Assembly: GCF_016924665.1 (NCBI RefSeq)
Contig: NZ_JAFFJT010000033.1
Location: 1-61,867 of the forward strand
Source of the DNA: Nocardioides sp. SYSU D00038
Lineage (GTDB): Bacteria; Actinomycetota; Actinomycetes; Propionibacteriales; Nocardioidaceae
Reading direction: 5' to 3'
DNA: 61,867 nucleotides
The notes beneath the pieces are model-generated. The model was not told the origin of the DNA. It saw only the letters and a program-made list of their open reading frames with translations, and ran no database searches. A program made the translations under genes and the position numbers. Below are positions 52,970-61,793 of the stretch, piece after piece. Numbering within the stretch: the stretch's first letter is position 1; every line of letters begins with the position of its first letter.

Positions 52970-54409
52970 GTGACCGAGCAGACCCCCACCCCGGCCTCGT
53001 CGAACCCCACGACCCGCGAGCCTCGCACCGAGTCGCACGACCCGACGGTGCCGGAGGCGTGGTCGGCGTTCATGCGCCAGGGCTGGGGCGACCGCGAGCT
53101 CGACCTCCCGCCCCACCCGGTCAGCCCCCACGCCGCGGCCCGCCGCCGACGGCTGGCCGAGCTGTTCCCCGGCGAGCGGCTGGTGCTGCCGGCCGGCGGC
53201 TACAAGGTGCGGGCCTACGACACCGACTACCCCTTCCGCCCCGACACCGCCCACACCTACTTCTCGGGCAACCAGACCAGCGACGCCGTGCTCGTCATCG
53301 AGGACGGCGAGGCGGTGCTCTACGCCCGGCCGCGCTCGTCGCGCGAGACCGACGAGTTCTTCCGCGACCGCCAGTACGGCGAGCTGTGGGCCGGTCGGCG
53401 TCCCTCGGCCCACGAGCTCTCCTCGTCGCTCGGCCTGACCGTCCGCCACGTCGACGAGCTGCCGTCGGCGTTGGCGCGCTCGGGCAAGACCCGGGTGCTG
53501 CGCGGCGTGTCCGACACCGTCGACGGGCTGGTCGCCGGCGACACCTCGCTCGACGGCGACTTCGCGCGCGTCGTCTCCGAGATGCGGCTGGTGAAGGACG
53601 ACTGGGAGCTCGCCCAGCTCCAGGAGGCCTGCGACATCACCGCGCTGGGCTTCGAGGACTCGGTGCGCGAGTGGGCGCAGGTGCGCACCCACGGCGAGCG
53701 CTGGATCGAGGGCACCTTCTTCCGCCGCGCCCGCGCGATGGGCAACGACATCGGCTACAGCTCGATCGTCGGCAGCGGCAAGCACGCCACCACGCTGCAC
53801 TGGATCGACAACGACGGCCCGGTGCGGCCCGGCGAGCTGATCCTGCTCGACATGGGCGTGGAGAACCACAACCTCTACACCGCCGACGTCACCCGCACCC
53901 TCCCGGTCGACGGCACCTTCACGAGCCTCCAGCGCGACCTCTACGACCTGGTGCACTCCGCCCAGCAGGCGGGCCTCGACGCCGTCCGCCCCGGCGTGCC
54001 GTTCACCGCGACCCACGAAGCAGCCATGCACGTGCTCGCCCACGGCCTCGACGCCATGGGCCTGCTGCCGGTGCCGGCCGCGGAGGCGCTCGACCCCGAG
54101 AGCAAGGTCTACTCCCGCTGGACCCTGCACGGCACGAGCCACATGCTCGGCATGGACGTCCACGACTGCGGCCAGGCCTCCCCCGAGGCCTACAACAAGG
54201 GCACCCTCGCCGAGGGCATGGTCCTCACCGTCGAGCCCGGCCTCTACTTCCAGGAGGACGACCTGCTCGTCCCGGAGGAGCTCCGTGGCATCGGCATCCG
54301 GATCGAGGACGACGTCGTCGTCACCGCCGACGGGCACCGCAACCTCTCGGCCTCGCTGCCCCGCGCGTCGTCCGACGTCGAGGCGTGGATGGCCGAGCAC
54401 CTCGGCTGA
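52970..54409 (+). CDS. Xaa-Pro aminopeptidase (M24B)
   Basis: A 479-residue metallopeptidase with pita-bread fold that removes residues preceding proline. Metal ligands appear in LDMGVENHNLYTADVTR (two Asp), HGTSHMLGMDVHD (His), TVEPGLYF and GIGIRIEDDVVV (Glu). The N-terminal region resembles E. coli PepP with HTYFSGN. GTG 52970 is chosen; TACAGT (52958-52963) lies 6 nt upstream. The PrsW gene is divergent. Confidence 0.92.
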   Translation: MTEQTPTPASSNPTTREPRTESHDPTVPEAWSAFMRQGWGDRELDLPPHPVSPHAAARRRRLAELFPGERLVLPAGGYKVRAYDTDYPFRPDTAHTYFSGNQTSDAVLVIEDGEAVLYARPRSSRETDEFFRDRQYGELWAGRRPSAHELSSSLGLTVRHVDELPSALARSGKTRVLRGVSDTVDGLVAGDTSLDGDFARVVSEMRLVKDDWELAQLQEACDITALGFEDSVREWAQVRTHGERWIEGTFFRRARAMGNDIGYSSIVGSGKHATTLHWIDNDGPVRPGELILLDMGVENHNLYTADVTRTLPVDGTFTSLQRDLYDLVHSAQQAGLDAVRPGVPFTATHEAAMHVLAHGLDAMGLLPVPAAEALDPESKVYSRWTLHGTSHMLGMDVHDCGQASPEAYNKGTLAEGMVLTVEPGLYFQEDDLLVPEELRGIGIRIEDDVVVTADGHRNLSASLPRASSDVEAWMAEHLG

Positions 54410-54443
54410 GGCGTCGCTGGTCCAGGGCGACGGCCGGCTGGCT

Positions 54444-54510
54444 GCGGGGCGGCGGTGAGCAGGCCTCCGTTCACGCACCCAGGACGGCGGCTCACTCACC
54501 GCCACCCCGC
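54444..54510. terminator. Large hairpin between convergent genes
   Basis: Arms 54444-54459 and 54495-54510 match at 15 of 16 positions as an inverted repeat with a 35-nt loop. It lies 35 nt after the PepP stop and 41 nt before the end of the convergent hydrolase pseudogene; probably a bidirectional terminator. Confidence 0.65.
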
Positions 54511-54551
54511 TCCAGCCCCCGCGCCCAGTCGCCCGCGCCGCCGTACGACGC

Positions 54552-56021
54552 TCAGCCGGCGCAGCCACCCACGCCGTTGAGGTCGCCGTCGCGCAGCACC
54601 GGAGCGGAGGAGTCGGCGCCGGAGCGGAAGGCGTAGGCGGAGCAGTAGTAGAAGCTGAGGTTGCTGTCACGGTCGAGCGTCACCGGCGCCCACACCCCGC
54701 GACCACGCGGCTCGAGGTAGCGCAGCGTCTCCCCCAGCAGCTGCGAGTCGTCGCCGGTGTGCTTGAGGTAGCGGTCGAGCCACGCCTGCACGTAGACGCT
54801 GGTCATCGCCTGGCCCCAGCGGCTCGCGGGCAGCACGTAGGGGATGTCGGTGTACTCCAGGTGCGTCGACGCCCGCGGCACCACCAGCATCGCGTCGACG
54901 CCGGCGTCCGCCCAGTCGTCGAAGCCGGTCGCTCGCTCGCGGGTCGGCACCGGCTCGCCGGGCAGCGGCACCAGCGACGAGCCGCCCGACAGCGCGGCCG
55001 GCGCGACGGTGAAGCCGTACTCCGACTGCACCGCCAGCGCCGGCACCACCGGACGGGTCGGCCCGCCGTTGATCGGCAGGCTGTCGTCGGACGGGCCCTG
55101 GAGCTTGTCGAGCGCCACCACGGCGGCGACCCGCTCGTCGGTGCCCTGCACCGACGAGACCGCCGCGGCGCCCATCGAGTGACCGACGATCGCGATCCGG
55201 CTGGTGCGCCCGGGCGTCGCCGGCGTGGGGTCGGGCGTGCGGTCGAGCAGGTCGAGGTAGGGGTTGGCCCCGGACACGAAGAAGTCGAGGGAGTCCTCGG
55301 CGCCGGTGGTGAAGTTCGCCAGCTGCTGGAACGGCACCCCGGGGCACCGGAGCTGGTTGCCGTCGACCGGCGCCGCCATGAAGTTGCAGTACGGCGCCGC
55401 GGTGCCCTTGAGGTGGGGGAAGGTCTCGCTGGTGCCCTGCCCCTGCACGTCGTAGGTCATCACGACGTAGCCGCGCTCGGCGAGGTCCTGCGCCAGCCAC
55501 ACGTACATGCCCTCCGAGCCCTGCACCGAGCCCGGCGTGATCACCACCCCCGGGAACGGCCCGGTCAGCGGCGCCCCGGTGTAGGGATCGTGCGCGCCCG
55601 GCAGCGGCGCTTAGACGGTGCCGCGCAGCAGCGCGCCGTAGCGGTTGAGGAACGACACCGTGGTCGAGCGACCGCGGGTGCCGTTCCAGCCGGCCCGCAG
55701 CGGGTTGCCGACGTTCCACCCCGGCACCAGCTGCCCGGCGGTCAGCACCAGCCGGGTCGGGTTGGCGGCCTGCGCCAGCAGCTGGGTGGCGCTGAGCAGC
55801 GTGGCCTCCTTGACCAGCGCCGGCAGGTACGCCGGGTTGGCGAGCTGGCCGCCCGGCCCCGTGATCCGGGCGTAGGCGTCGCCGATGTTGCGCAGGTCGC
55901 GCAGCAGGTACGGCACGCTGCCGGGTGGCGGCTGCTCCACCGCCTGCACCGACGGGGTCGAGATCAGGACGGTCGTGGCGGCCAGCGCCGCGCCGAGCCG
56001 GAGGAGTGACGGTCGTCGCAT
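54552..56021 (-). pseudogene. Secreted alpha/beta-hydrolase broken by one in-frame TAA
   Basis: One reading frame of 490 codons, interrupted only by TAA at 55611-55613 (codon 137). The first part has a signal peptide (1-27, MRRPSLLRLGAALAATTVL...) and a helical region to LLRGTV; after the stop the frame resumes APLPGAHDPYTGAP and continues through VVITPGSVQG, GHSMGAAAV (nucleophile elbow) and a Cys-rich end. Usual members appear to have Tyr or a similar residue at the stop. Either a true nonsense mutation or a single base error; the remainder shows no frameshift. The downstream part could reinitiate at ATG 55547 but would lack its signal peptide. Confidence 0.8.
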
Positions 56022-56110
56022 GCGGGCTCAACGAGCGATGCCCGCCCTGGGCACGCCGCACCACCCGCGGCGTCGGCCGACGGCCGCCGGTGCGACACAA
56101 TGGCCGTCCT

Positions 56111-56184
56111 GCCTCCGTAGCTCAGCTGGACAGAGCAGCGGCCTTCTAATCCGCCGGTCACAGGTTCGAATCCTGTCGGGGGCG
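56111..56184 (+). tRNA. tRNA-Arg (anticodon TCT)
   Basis: Cloverleaf of 74 nt. Acceptor arms GCCTCCG/CGGGGGC, D-stem GCTC/GAGC, anticodon loop CTTCTAA giving TCT, T-arm ACAGG/CCTGT with loop TTCGAAT. One C-T mismatch at the base of the anticodon loop, seen also in other actinobacterial tRNA-Arg as I recall. CCA is not encoded. Confidence 0.92.
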
Positions 56185-56493
56185 CTGGCCTTGACCTGCC
56201 GCGCGTAGGGCAAGGATGGGGCGACCTCCTCCAGCGGGTCGCTTCTCAAGGAGGGGCCCACCTCGAGACCGAGTGCTCGGTTGTCGGTGGGCGCCACTAT
56301 CCAGGCTGGTCGACGCCCCTGGGAGCACCACGGTGCCGGTCAGCATCGCCGGGGCGAGCGTCACCAGCAGCCGCCCTTCGTGGTCCGGCACGGGGTCTCG
56401 CACGGAGGTCTCGACCCTTGGCTGCTCCACGAGCTCGTCGGCAACCAGCGCTCCGAGCCGCCTGGGCATGGCCCGTGGGACGCGGGGTAGCGA
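56185..56493. other. 309-bp gap after tRNA-Arg; possible gene remnant
   Basis: No complete gene supported. On the minus strand about 56310-56460 reads in a coding-like frame containing VADELVEQPRVETSVRD and LLVTLAPAMLTGTVVLPG with G/C-rich third positions, then degrades. It could be a decayed gene fragment near the tRNA. Confidence 0.35.
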
Positions 56494-57258
56494 ATGAGCA
56501 TGGTCGAGGTGCCTGTCTGGCTGCAAGCCGGTGGTTGGGGGTTGGTCGCAGGCAGCGCCCTCGTCCTCGGGGCCCTGGTGGCCTGGTTCGTCCGCGTGCC
56601 TCAACCGGTGGTCGCCGGCGTCATGGCCTTCGGCGCTGGGGTTCTCATCTCCGCGCTCGCGTTCGACCTGGTCGACGAGGCGGAACGCTCCGGGGGTCTG
56701 GGCGCGACCACCGCCGGGTTTCTCGCGGGCTCGGTCGCCTACGTCGGCGCCAACGTGGCGCTGGCCCGCCGTGGCGCCCGGCACCGGAAGAGATCCCAGG
56801 ACCAGCAGCACTCCGAGGACGAGCAGTCGGGAAGCGGCGCCGCGATCGCCGTGGGTGCACTGCTCGACGGCGTGCCGGAGTCCGTCGTACTCGGTCTCAC
56901 CCTCGTCGGTGGCGGCGGCGTCGGAGTGCCGGTGCTTGCTGCCATCTTCATCTCGAACTTTCCCGAGGGGCTCTCGTCGGCAGCGGGGATGAAACGCAAA
57001 GGCCGGAGCGCCGGCTACGTCTTCGGCGTCTGGACGGGCATCGCCGCCGCCAGTGGCCTGGCCGGAGCCGCGGGCGCGCTCGTGCTGCAGGGCGCCTCGC
57101 CGGCGACGGTGGCGGTGATCACCGCCGTGGCTGCGGGGGCCATCTTGGCCATGGTGGCGGACACGATGATCCCGGAAGCCTTCGAGGACACCCACCTCTA
57201 CGCCGGGCTGCTGGCCACGATCGGATTCATCGTGGCCTTCGCCATCGAACGGCTCTGA
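56494..57258 (+). CDS. ZIP-family metal transporter-like protein
   Basis: A 254-residue membrane protein with about eight helices and a charged cytosolic loop (about 93-112, HRKRSQDQQHSEDEQ). The two metal-binding helices read ALLDGVPESVVLG and FISNFPEGLSSA, recognisably ZIP but with the usual histidines of HN-x-PEG/HExPE replaced. It could still move divalent metal or have another substrate. Third positions are less GC-biased than in neighbouring genes. ATG 56494 or 56500. Confidence 0.78.
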   Translation: MSMVEVPVWLQAGGWGLVAGSALVLGALVAWFVRVPQPVVAGVMAFGAGVLISALAFDLVDEAERSGGLGATTAGFLAGSVAYVGANVALARRGARHRKRSQDQQHSEDEQSGSGAAIAVGALLDGVPESVVLGLTLVGGGGVGVPVLAAIFISNFPEGLSSAAGMKRKGRSAGYVFGVWTGIAAASGLAGAAGALVLQGASPATVAVITAVAAGAILAMVADTMIPEAFEDTHLYAGLLATIGFIVAFAIERL

Positions 57259-57301
57259 TCCACGGGGAGCCGACTACCTCCGTTTCGTAGGCTTCAACGT
57301 C

Positions 57302-57763
57302 ATGAGGCTGACCCGCAGCGTGGTGGTCTTCGACGCCGCCGAGCTACACGCCGAGAGCACGTTCTGGGCAGGGATGCTCGATGGCCACGTGTTCGAGGAC
57401 GACACCTTCCACAGCGTGATCGACGCGACTGGCGAATGGCGCATCGGCGTGCAGCTGGCCCCCGACCACGTCCCTCCCCGGTGGCCAGACGGGACTCCCC
57501 AACAGGTCCACATCGACCTGCACGCCGAGGATCCAGGACAAGCGCACGAACAGGCCATCCGGCTGGGAGCCACCGTGCTCCGGACCGGCGACATCAACGC
57601 CGCCGAGGGGCACCACGTCTACGCAGACCCGGCGGGGCACCCGTTCTGCATCGGCTGGGGGCACCCCTCACGCGAGGCTCTCGCCGACTTCGTGCGCAAC
57701 CACCTGCTCCCCGACGACGTCCGCCCCGACACCGTCGACCCCGGCGGGGACCTGGGCCGCTAG
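57302..57763 (+). CDS. VOC-family (glyoxalase-like) protein
   Basis: A 153-residue protein with two beta-alpha-beta-beta-beta units: VVVFDAAELHAESTFWAGMLDG and PQQVHIDLHAEDPGQAHEQAIRLGATVL, ending YADPAGHPFCIGW, typical of small VOC proteins. Metal ligands are not certain, so resistance, dioxygenase or isomerase roles cannot be told apart. It follows the ZIP-like gene by 43 bp. Confidence 0.85.
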   Translation: MRLTRSVVVFDAAELHAESTFWAGMLDGHVFEDDTFHSVIDATGEWRIGVQLAPDHVPPRWPDGTPQQVHIDLHAEDPGQAHEQAIRLGATVLRTGDINAAEGHHVYADPAGHPFCIGWGHPSREALADFVRNHLLPDDVRPDTVDPGGDLGR

Positions 57764-57825
57764 TCGGCACGTAGCGCCTGGGCGACCGCGGTAGGAGGTC
57801 AGCACCGCCGAGGCGCGGACACGAT

Positions 57826-58110
57826 CTAGCGCAGCTGGACGACGGCCGCGTCGTCGGTCTTCTCCTTGACGTCGTGGGTCTCGAGGTAGATGCCGGCGGC
57901 GACGAGCGCGAGTCCGACGAGCATGAGGACGAAGCCGGGGCGGTAGCGCTTGTCGAGCTTCTCCATCAAGGAGGCCAGCTGTTCAAGCACCTTGCCGATA
58001 TCGACGGCTGCGCCGACGGCGTCGTCGTCAGGCTTCGACGTGGGGAGTAGGAACACGACCGCGCCGAGGGCTACCAGGGCGAGGCCGGCGATGATGAGGA
58101 CTGTTGACAT
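57826..58110 (-). CDS. Small two-helix membrane protein
   Basis: A 94-residue protein (from ATG 58110) with hydrophobic helices at about 4-22 and 62-80 linked by an amphipathic segment KVLEQLASLMEKLDKRYRP. An upstream in-frame ATG at 58146 would add 12 residues. No family recognised. Convergent with the VOC gene. Confidence 0.6.
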   Translation of the reverse strand: MSTVLIIAGLALVALGAVVFLLPTSKPDDDAVGAAVDIGKVLEQLASLMEKLDKRYRPGFVLMLVGLALVAAGIYLETHDVKEKTDDAAVVQLR

Positions 58111-58565
58111 GCCCGGAGTGTCCGCCCGAGACAGGTCTGAACCCATAGCCCCAAGTGACTAGGCGACCCCACCCTCTACGGCTAGCTGGGGAGGGGGCGG
58201 GTCGTCCTCGGAACCCCGTGGTGTGGGAGACGACCCGCACCCTCCTCGAAGTGGAGCATGGCGTTTGTCCGAACGCCGTACCCGGTCGAGGAACGATGGA
58301 ACCGGCGGATCGTGACGCGAAACCACCCGCACTTCACGTGCTGTTCAGCGAGCCTCGTCGGGAGGACCCAGGGTCAAGACCCTGGGGGCGACCCACCCAC
58401 AAGACCCCCGATAGGGGCGGATGGCAGCCGCGACATTGGCGAGCTGGGCCTGCGCCGTCTGCGGCGCCGCGTGCATCAACGTCGGTCTGCACCCGCGGTT
58501 GCACGACGACCTCGAGCAGCTGCGAGGTCGCGCCGGCCGACACGGAGGTCCGCGCCTGGTGGGGG
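58111..58565. other. 455-bp gap with a hairpin, no supported gene
   Basis: Frames here look like composition shadows. A perfect 9-bp hairpin (58367-58375 with 58378-58386, arms CCCAGGGTC/GACCCTGGG) lies within. It may mark the end of transcription from one side. Confidence 0.5.
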
Positions 58566-59948
58566 CTAGCCCCCGTCGAGGAAGCGCACCACGCCGATGG
58601 CGAGTCCGATCGCGGCGCTGACCGCGAGGGTCCGGAGCACGCTCCACCGCAGCCCGAAGATCAGTGCGAACCCCAGCGCCGCCATGCCGAGCGCGTCCCA
58701 GCGCACGGAGCCCAGGTCGGGCAGCTCGAGGCCGAGCGGCCCGGCGGAGAACGTCGAGGTGTCCGCGAACAGCGTGTGGAGGGCGAAGTAGAGCGCCAGG
58801 TTGGCGATCACGCCGACAACGGCGGCGGTGATGCCGGTCAGCGCGGTCGCCAGCGACCTGTTGCCGCGGAGCCGCTCGACGTAGGGCGCGCCGAGCAGGA
58901 TGAAGAGGAAGCACGGCACGAAGGTGACCCACGTGGTGAGCAGGCCCGCGAGGATCGCCGCCACCCAGGGGTCCAGCGAGCCCGGGTCGCGGTAGGCGCC
59001 GACGAAGGCGACGAACTGCACGACCATGATCAGCGGCCCCGGGGTGGACTCGGCGAGGGCCAGACCGCGCACCATCTCCCCCGGTGCGAGCCACCCGTAG
59101 ACCGAGACGGCCTGCTGGGCGACGTAGGCCAGCACGGCGTAGGCGCCGCCGAAGGTGACCACCGCGGCACCGGAGAAGAACAGCCCCTGGTCGACCATGA
59201 TGCTGTCGCGCCCCACCAGCAGCGCGGCGACGACGACGGGTGCGGCCCACAGCACCAGCCCCGTCACCAGCGTCAGCACCGCGCGACGTCCCGACGGCCG
59301 CTCGGTGTGCAGGGCGTCGTCGGGGATCAACGGCGCCGGGCCGTCCTGGGCCGGGGCCGGCCTCGTCGTCCCCAGCGAGGGCAGGCGGCGTCCGAGCAGC
59401 CACCCCACCAGCGCGGCCGCGAGGACGACGGCGGGGAAGGGCACCGAGAGCACCGTCAGGGCCAGGAAGGCCAGCCCCGCCATCACGACCAGCGCCGGGT
59501 GCCCGAGCCCCTTGCCGCCGACACGGATGACGGCCTGGACGACGATGGCCAGCACCGCGGGGCCGAGCCCGAGGAACAGTCCCTCGAGGATCGTGGTGTC
59601 GCCGTAGGCGACGTACAGCCCCGACAACGCCATCAGCGCGACGACTCCCGGCAGCACGAAGAGGGTGCCGGCGATCAGCGCACCGCGCAGGCCGTTGAGC
59701 AGCCACCCGACGTACGTGGCGAGCTGCTGCGCCTCGGGGCCGGGCAGGAGCGTGCAGTAGGAGAGCGCGAACAGGAAGCGCTGCTGGCCGATCCAGCGCT
59801 TCTCCTCGACCAGGGTGCGCTGCATCACCGCGATCTGCCCGGCCGGGCCGCCGAAGGTCTGCAGCGAGATCAAGAACCACGCCCAGGCGGCCATGCGCAG
59901 CGGGACGAGGTCGTCTCCCGAGGCTCGCTGCCGGTCCACGTCGCTCAC
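58566..59948 (-). CDS. chrA: Chromate efflux transporter
   Basis: A 460-residue CHR-family transporter, two homologous CHR halves in one chain with about 11 helices. The first half has LQTFGGPAGQIAVMQ and LPGPEAQQLATYVGW; the second has VTFGGAYAVLAYV and ESTPGPLIMVVQFVAF. Exports chromate (or sulfate-like oxyanions) using the proton gradient. GTG 59948 start, GGGGA upstream. No chrB regulator adjacent. Confidence 0.92.
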   Translation of the reverse strand: MSDVDRQRASGDDLVPLRMAAWAWFLISLQTFGGPAGQIAVMQRTLVEEKRWIGQQRFLFALSYCTLLPGPEAQQLATYVGWLLNGLRGALIAGTLFVLPGVVALMALSGLYVAYGDTTILEGLFLGLGPAVLAIVVQAVIRVGGKGLGHPALVVMAGLAFLALTVLSVPFPAVVLAAALVGWLLGRRLPSLGTTRPAPAQDGPAPLIPDDALHTERPSGRRAVLTLVTGLVLWAAPVVVAALLVGRDSIMVDQGLFFSGAAVVTFGGAYAVLAYVAQQAVSVYGWLAPGEMVRGLALAESTPGPLIMVVQFVAFVGAYRDPGSLDPWVAAILAGLLTTWVTFVPCFLFILLGAPYVERLRGNRSLATALTGITAAVVGVIANLALYFALHTLFADTSTFSAGPLGLELPDLGSVRWDALGMAALGFALIFGLRWSVLRTLAVSAAIGLAIGVVRFLDGG

Positions 59949-60095
59949 TCGTCCCCGTCTGCTCGGTGGGTCGTCCGCGTCCTCGCCGGGACGGCGGTCC
60001 GATTGTGCCGCCGGCGCCACCGGGTGCCCGCGGCGGACCACGAACCGGACGCGGGTGCGCGTCAACGGCGACCGCGGCCGGGGCGTCCTACGTTG

Positions 60096-60722
60096 GTGAC
60101 CACCCGAGTGCGACGTACGACGACCGTCCTGCTGAGTGCGATCGCCGCCCTCCCGCTCCTCGCGGGCTGCGGCACCGACGACCGCGCCAGCCCCGCCCGC
60201 CCCGCCAGCCCTGCCAGCCCGGACGGCCCCGCCAGCCCCGAGGGCCCCCTTGCGCCGCGCCCCACGACCGCTGCGACGGCGTCGGCGTGGGGCACCGAGC
60301 GCCAGACGTCGTCGCCGCACGGCGGGTCGGAGCTGGTGCTCGTCGACGTCCGCGTCACGCAGGTCGCGGACGTCGACCGGATCGTGCTGCAGTTCCGCGG
60401 CACGGCCACCCCCGGCTGGGTCGTCGGCTACGTCGACGAGGCGGTGGTCGACGGCAGCGGCGAGGTCGTCGACCTCGGCGGAGCGATGGTGCTCGACGTC
60501 TACGCCTCGGGCACCACCTGGCCCGCGCCGGACCACGACCGCGGCCCGCGCCGGCTCACCCCCCACCACGGCGGTGTCGTCACCGCCGTCCACGTCGCCG
60601 GCACGTTCGAGGGCACCACCCAGGTGCTCGCCGGGATCGACGGCGGACGGGTGCCGTTCCGCGTGCGGGCGCTCACCTCGCCGTCGCGCCTGGTGGTGGA
60701 GGTGGCGAAGCGGGACGGCTGA
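60096..60722 (+). CDS. AMIN-like domain lipoprotein
   Basis: A 208-residue putative lipoprotein. The signal peptide ends in a lipobox LLAGC with Cys at residue 25 (numbered from GTG 60096). A Pro/Ala/Ser-rich linker leads to a beta-rich domain with VDRIVLQFRGTATPGWVVGYV and PSRLVVEVAKRDG, as in the AMIN-like family. A later GTG at 60108 is an alternative start and would better suit TACGTT at 60089-60094. Confidence 0.78.
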   Translation: MTTRVRRTTTVLLSAIAALPLLAGCGTDDRASPARPASPASPDGPASPEGPLAPRPTTAATASAWGTERQTSSPHGGSELVLVDVRVTQVADVDRIVLQFRGTATPGWVVGYVDEAVVDGSGEVVDLGGAMVLDVYASGTTWPAPDHDRGPRRLTPHHGGVVTAVHVAGTFEGTTQVLAGIDGGRVPFRVRALTSPSRLVVEVAKRDG

Positions 60723-60767
60723 TCCGGCCCGATGCGCCGAGTTGGCTCGTCCCGTCCGTCCCGACGC

Positions 60768-61427
60768 TCAGCCGCGCCGCCGTCGGCAACCGAGCGAGGT
60801 CGCCAGGTACGCCACCGCGGCGACCACGGCGCCCACCGAGGCGACCAGCGGCAGGTCCTCCGGGTCCACGCGCACCGGGGGTCGGACGAGGGTGCACCCC
60901 TCGTGCACGGGCCCAGCGAGATCCTCCGGGTAGCTGGCAAGTCGCCAGCAGGAGACGGGATCCATCAACAGCCAGGCGCTCGCCGCCGCGGCGGTCACAC
61001 CACCCACGACGGCCCACGCCAGCACCAGACCGATGCGCTGGTTCACGGTGGGCGAGTCGCGCCGGCCCCTGCCCACGCCGCCACCTGCGTGGAGCCGCCA
61101 GGTCAGGGCCAGCGCCGCTCCGACGTACAGGACGACGGCAGCGGTCACCGTGGCCACGGCCTGGGTGAGCGTCCGTCGTGCGTCGGCGACGCACTCGAGG
61201 GCGAACGCGTCGTTGCCTCCCACCCAGTCGCCGCGCCAGAGGTCGTGGAGCGCACCGCAGTAGTGGTTGCCGTCGGCGACGATCTGTACCGTCCAGAGCT
61301 GCATCGACGCGAGCAGGCAGACCGTCGCGAGGGCGAAGCCGGTCAGGCCGACGGCCAGCAGGCCTCGTGAGCGCCGCGTACGAGGGTGCGCCGTCTCCAC
61401 TCGGTCATGCACTCCGGCGTGCGCCAC
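60768..61427 (-). CDS. Four-helix membrane protein
   Basis: A 219-residue protein with hydrophobic helices around 22-42, 83-105, 134-155 and 190-210. Cysteines at NHYCGALH, ALECVAD, VSCWRL and EGCTL fall in the outside loops and could form disulfides. GTG 61427 is chosen because TACAGT (61434-61439) lies 6 nt upstream; an earlier in-frame GTG exists at 61448. No family recognised. Confidence 0.68.
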   Translation of the reverse strand: MAHAGVHDRVETAHPRTRRSRGLLAVGLTGFALATVCLLASMQLWTVQIVADGNHYCGALHDLWRGDWVGGNDAFALECVADARRTLTQAVATVTAAVVLYVGAALALTWRLHAGGGVGRGRRDSPTVNQRIGLVLAWAVVGGVTAAAASAWLLMDPVSCWRLASYPEDLAGPVHEGCTLVRPPVRVDPEDLPLVASVGAVVAAVAYLATSLGCRRRRG

Positions 61428-61475
61428 GGGCGTACTGTACGCCGCCACGGCCGCTCGCAGCCGTGCGCCGCGGCC

Positions 61476-61793
61476 TCACTCGGGCGACGACTCGCGCGCG
61501 GCCCGCCGTTCGTGCAACCGCTCCTGGGCCTGGGGCAGGTAGGCCAGGCAGGGCGCCTCGGCGCCCCGGTGCTTCTCGTGCAGGTGGAGGACCCAACGGT
61601 CCATGGCCGCGAGGTAGGTGTTGTCCTCGCCGGCGCGGTGGGTCGACCAGGCCCGGTCGCCGCGGGAGGTGCACTCGGTGCAGCTGACCCGGTAGACGAA
61701 CTGCTGGTCCGAGCCGGTGTCGACCTTGACCCGGGCCAGCGGCCCGGCGTCGGCCGCGGCCTTGCGCTCGCGGGCGGAGCGGCTCGCCACCAT
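61476..61793 (-). CDS. Small protein with possible zinc-binding Cys/His
   Basis: A 105-residue protein beginning MVASRSARERK. It contains RVSCTECTSRGDRAW, then WVLHLHEKHRG and APCLAYLPQ, so a Cys-x2-Cys and nearby His pair could bind zinc, though the spacing is not a classical finger. Basic N-terminus and acidic C-terminus. ATG 61793 has GGGAG 6 nt upstream. Function unknown. Confidence 0.6.
   Translation of the reverse strand: MVASRSARERKAAADAGPLARVKVDTGSDQQFVYRVSCTECTSRGDRAWSTHRAGEDNTYLAAMDRWVLHLHEKHRGAEAPCLAYLPQAQERLHERRAARESSPE

Noticed and set aside
54552..55547. Treating the downstream part of the broken hydrolase as an independent gene
   Set aside because: It would lack the signal peptide and the first 158 codons; upstream part is in the same frame, so a single broken gene is simpler.
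58258..58569. Possible 103-residue gene in the gap before chrA
   Set aside because: Arg-rich tail, no ribosome-binding site, no family; looks like random open frame.
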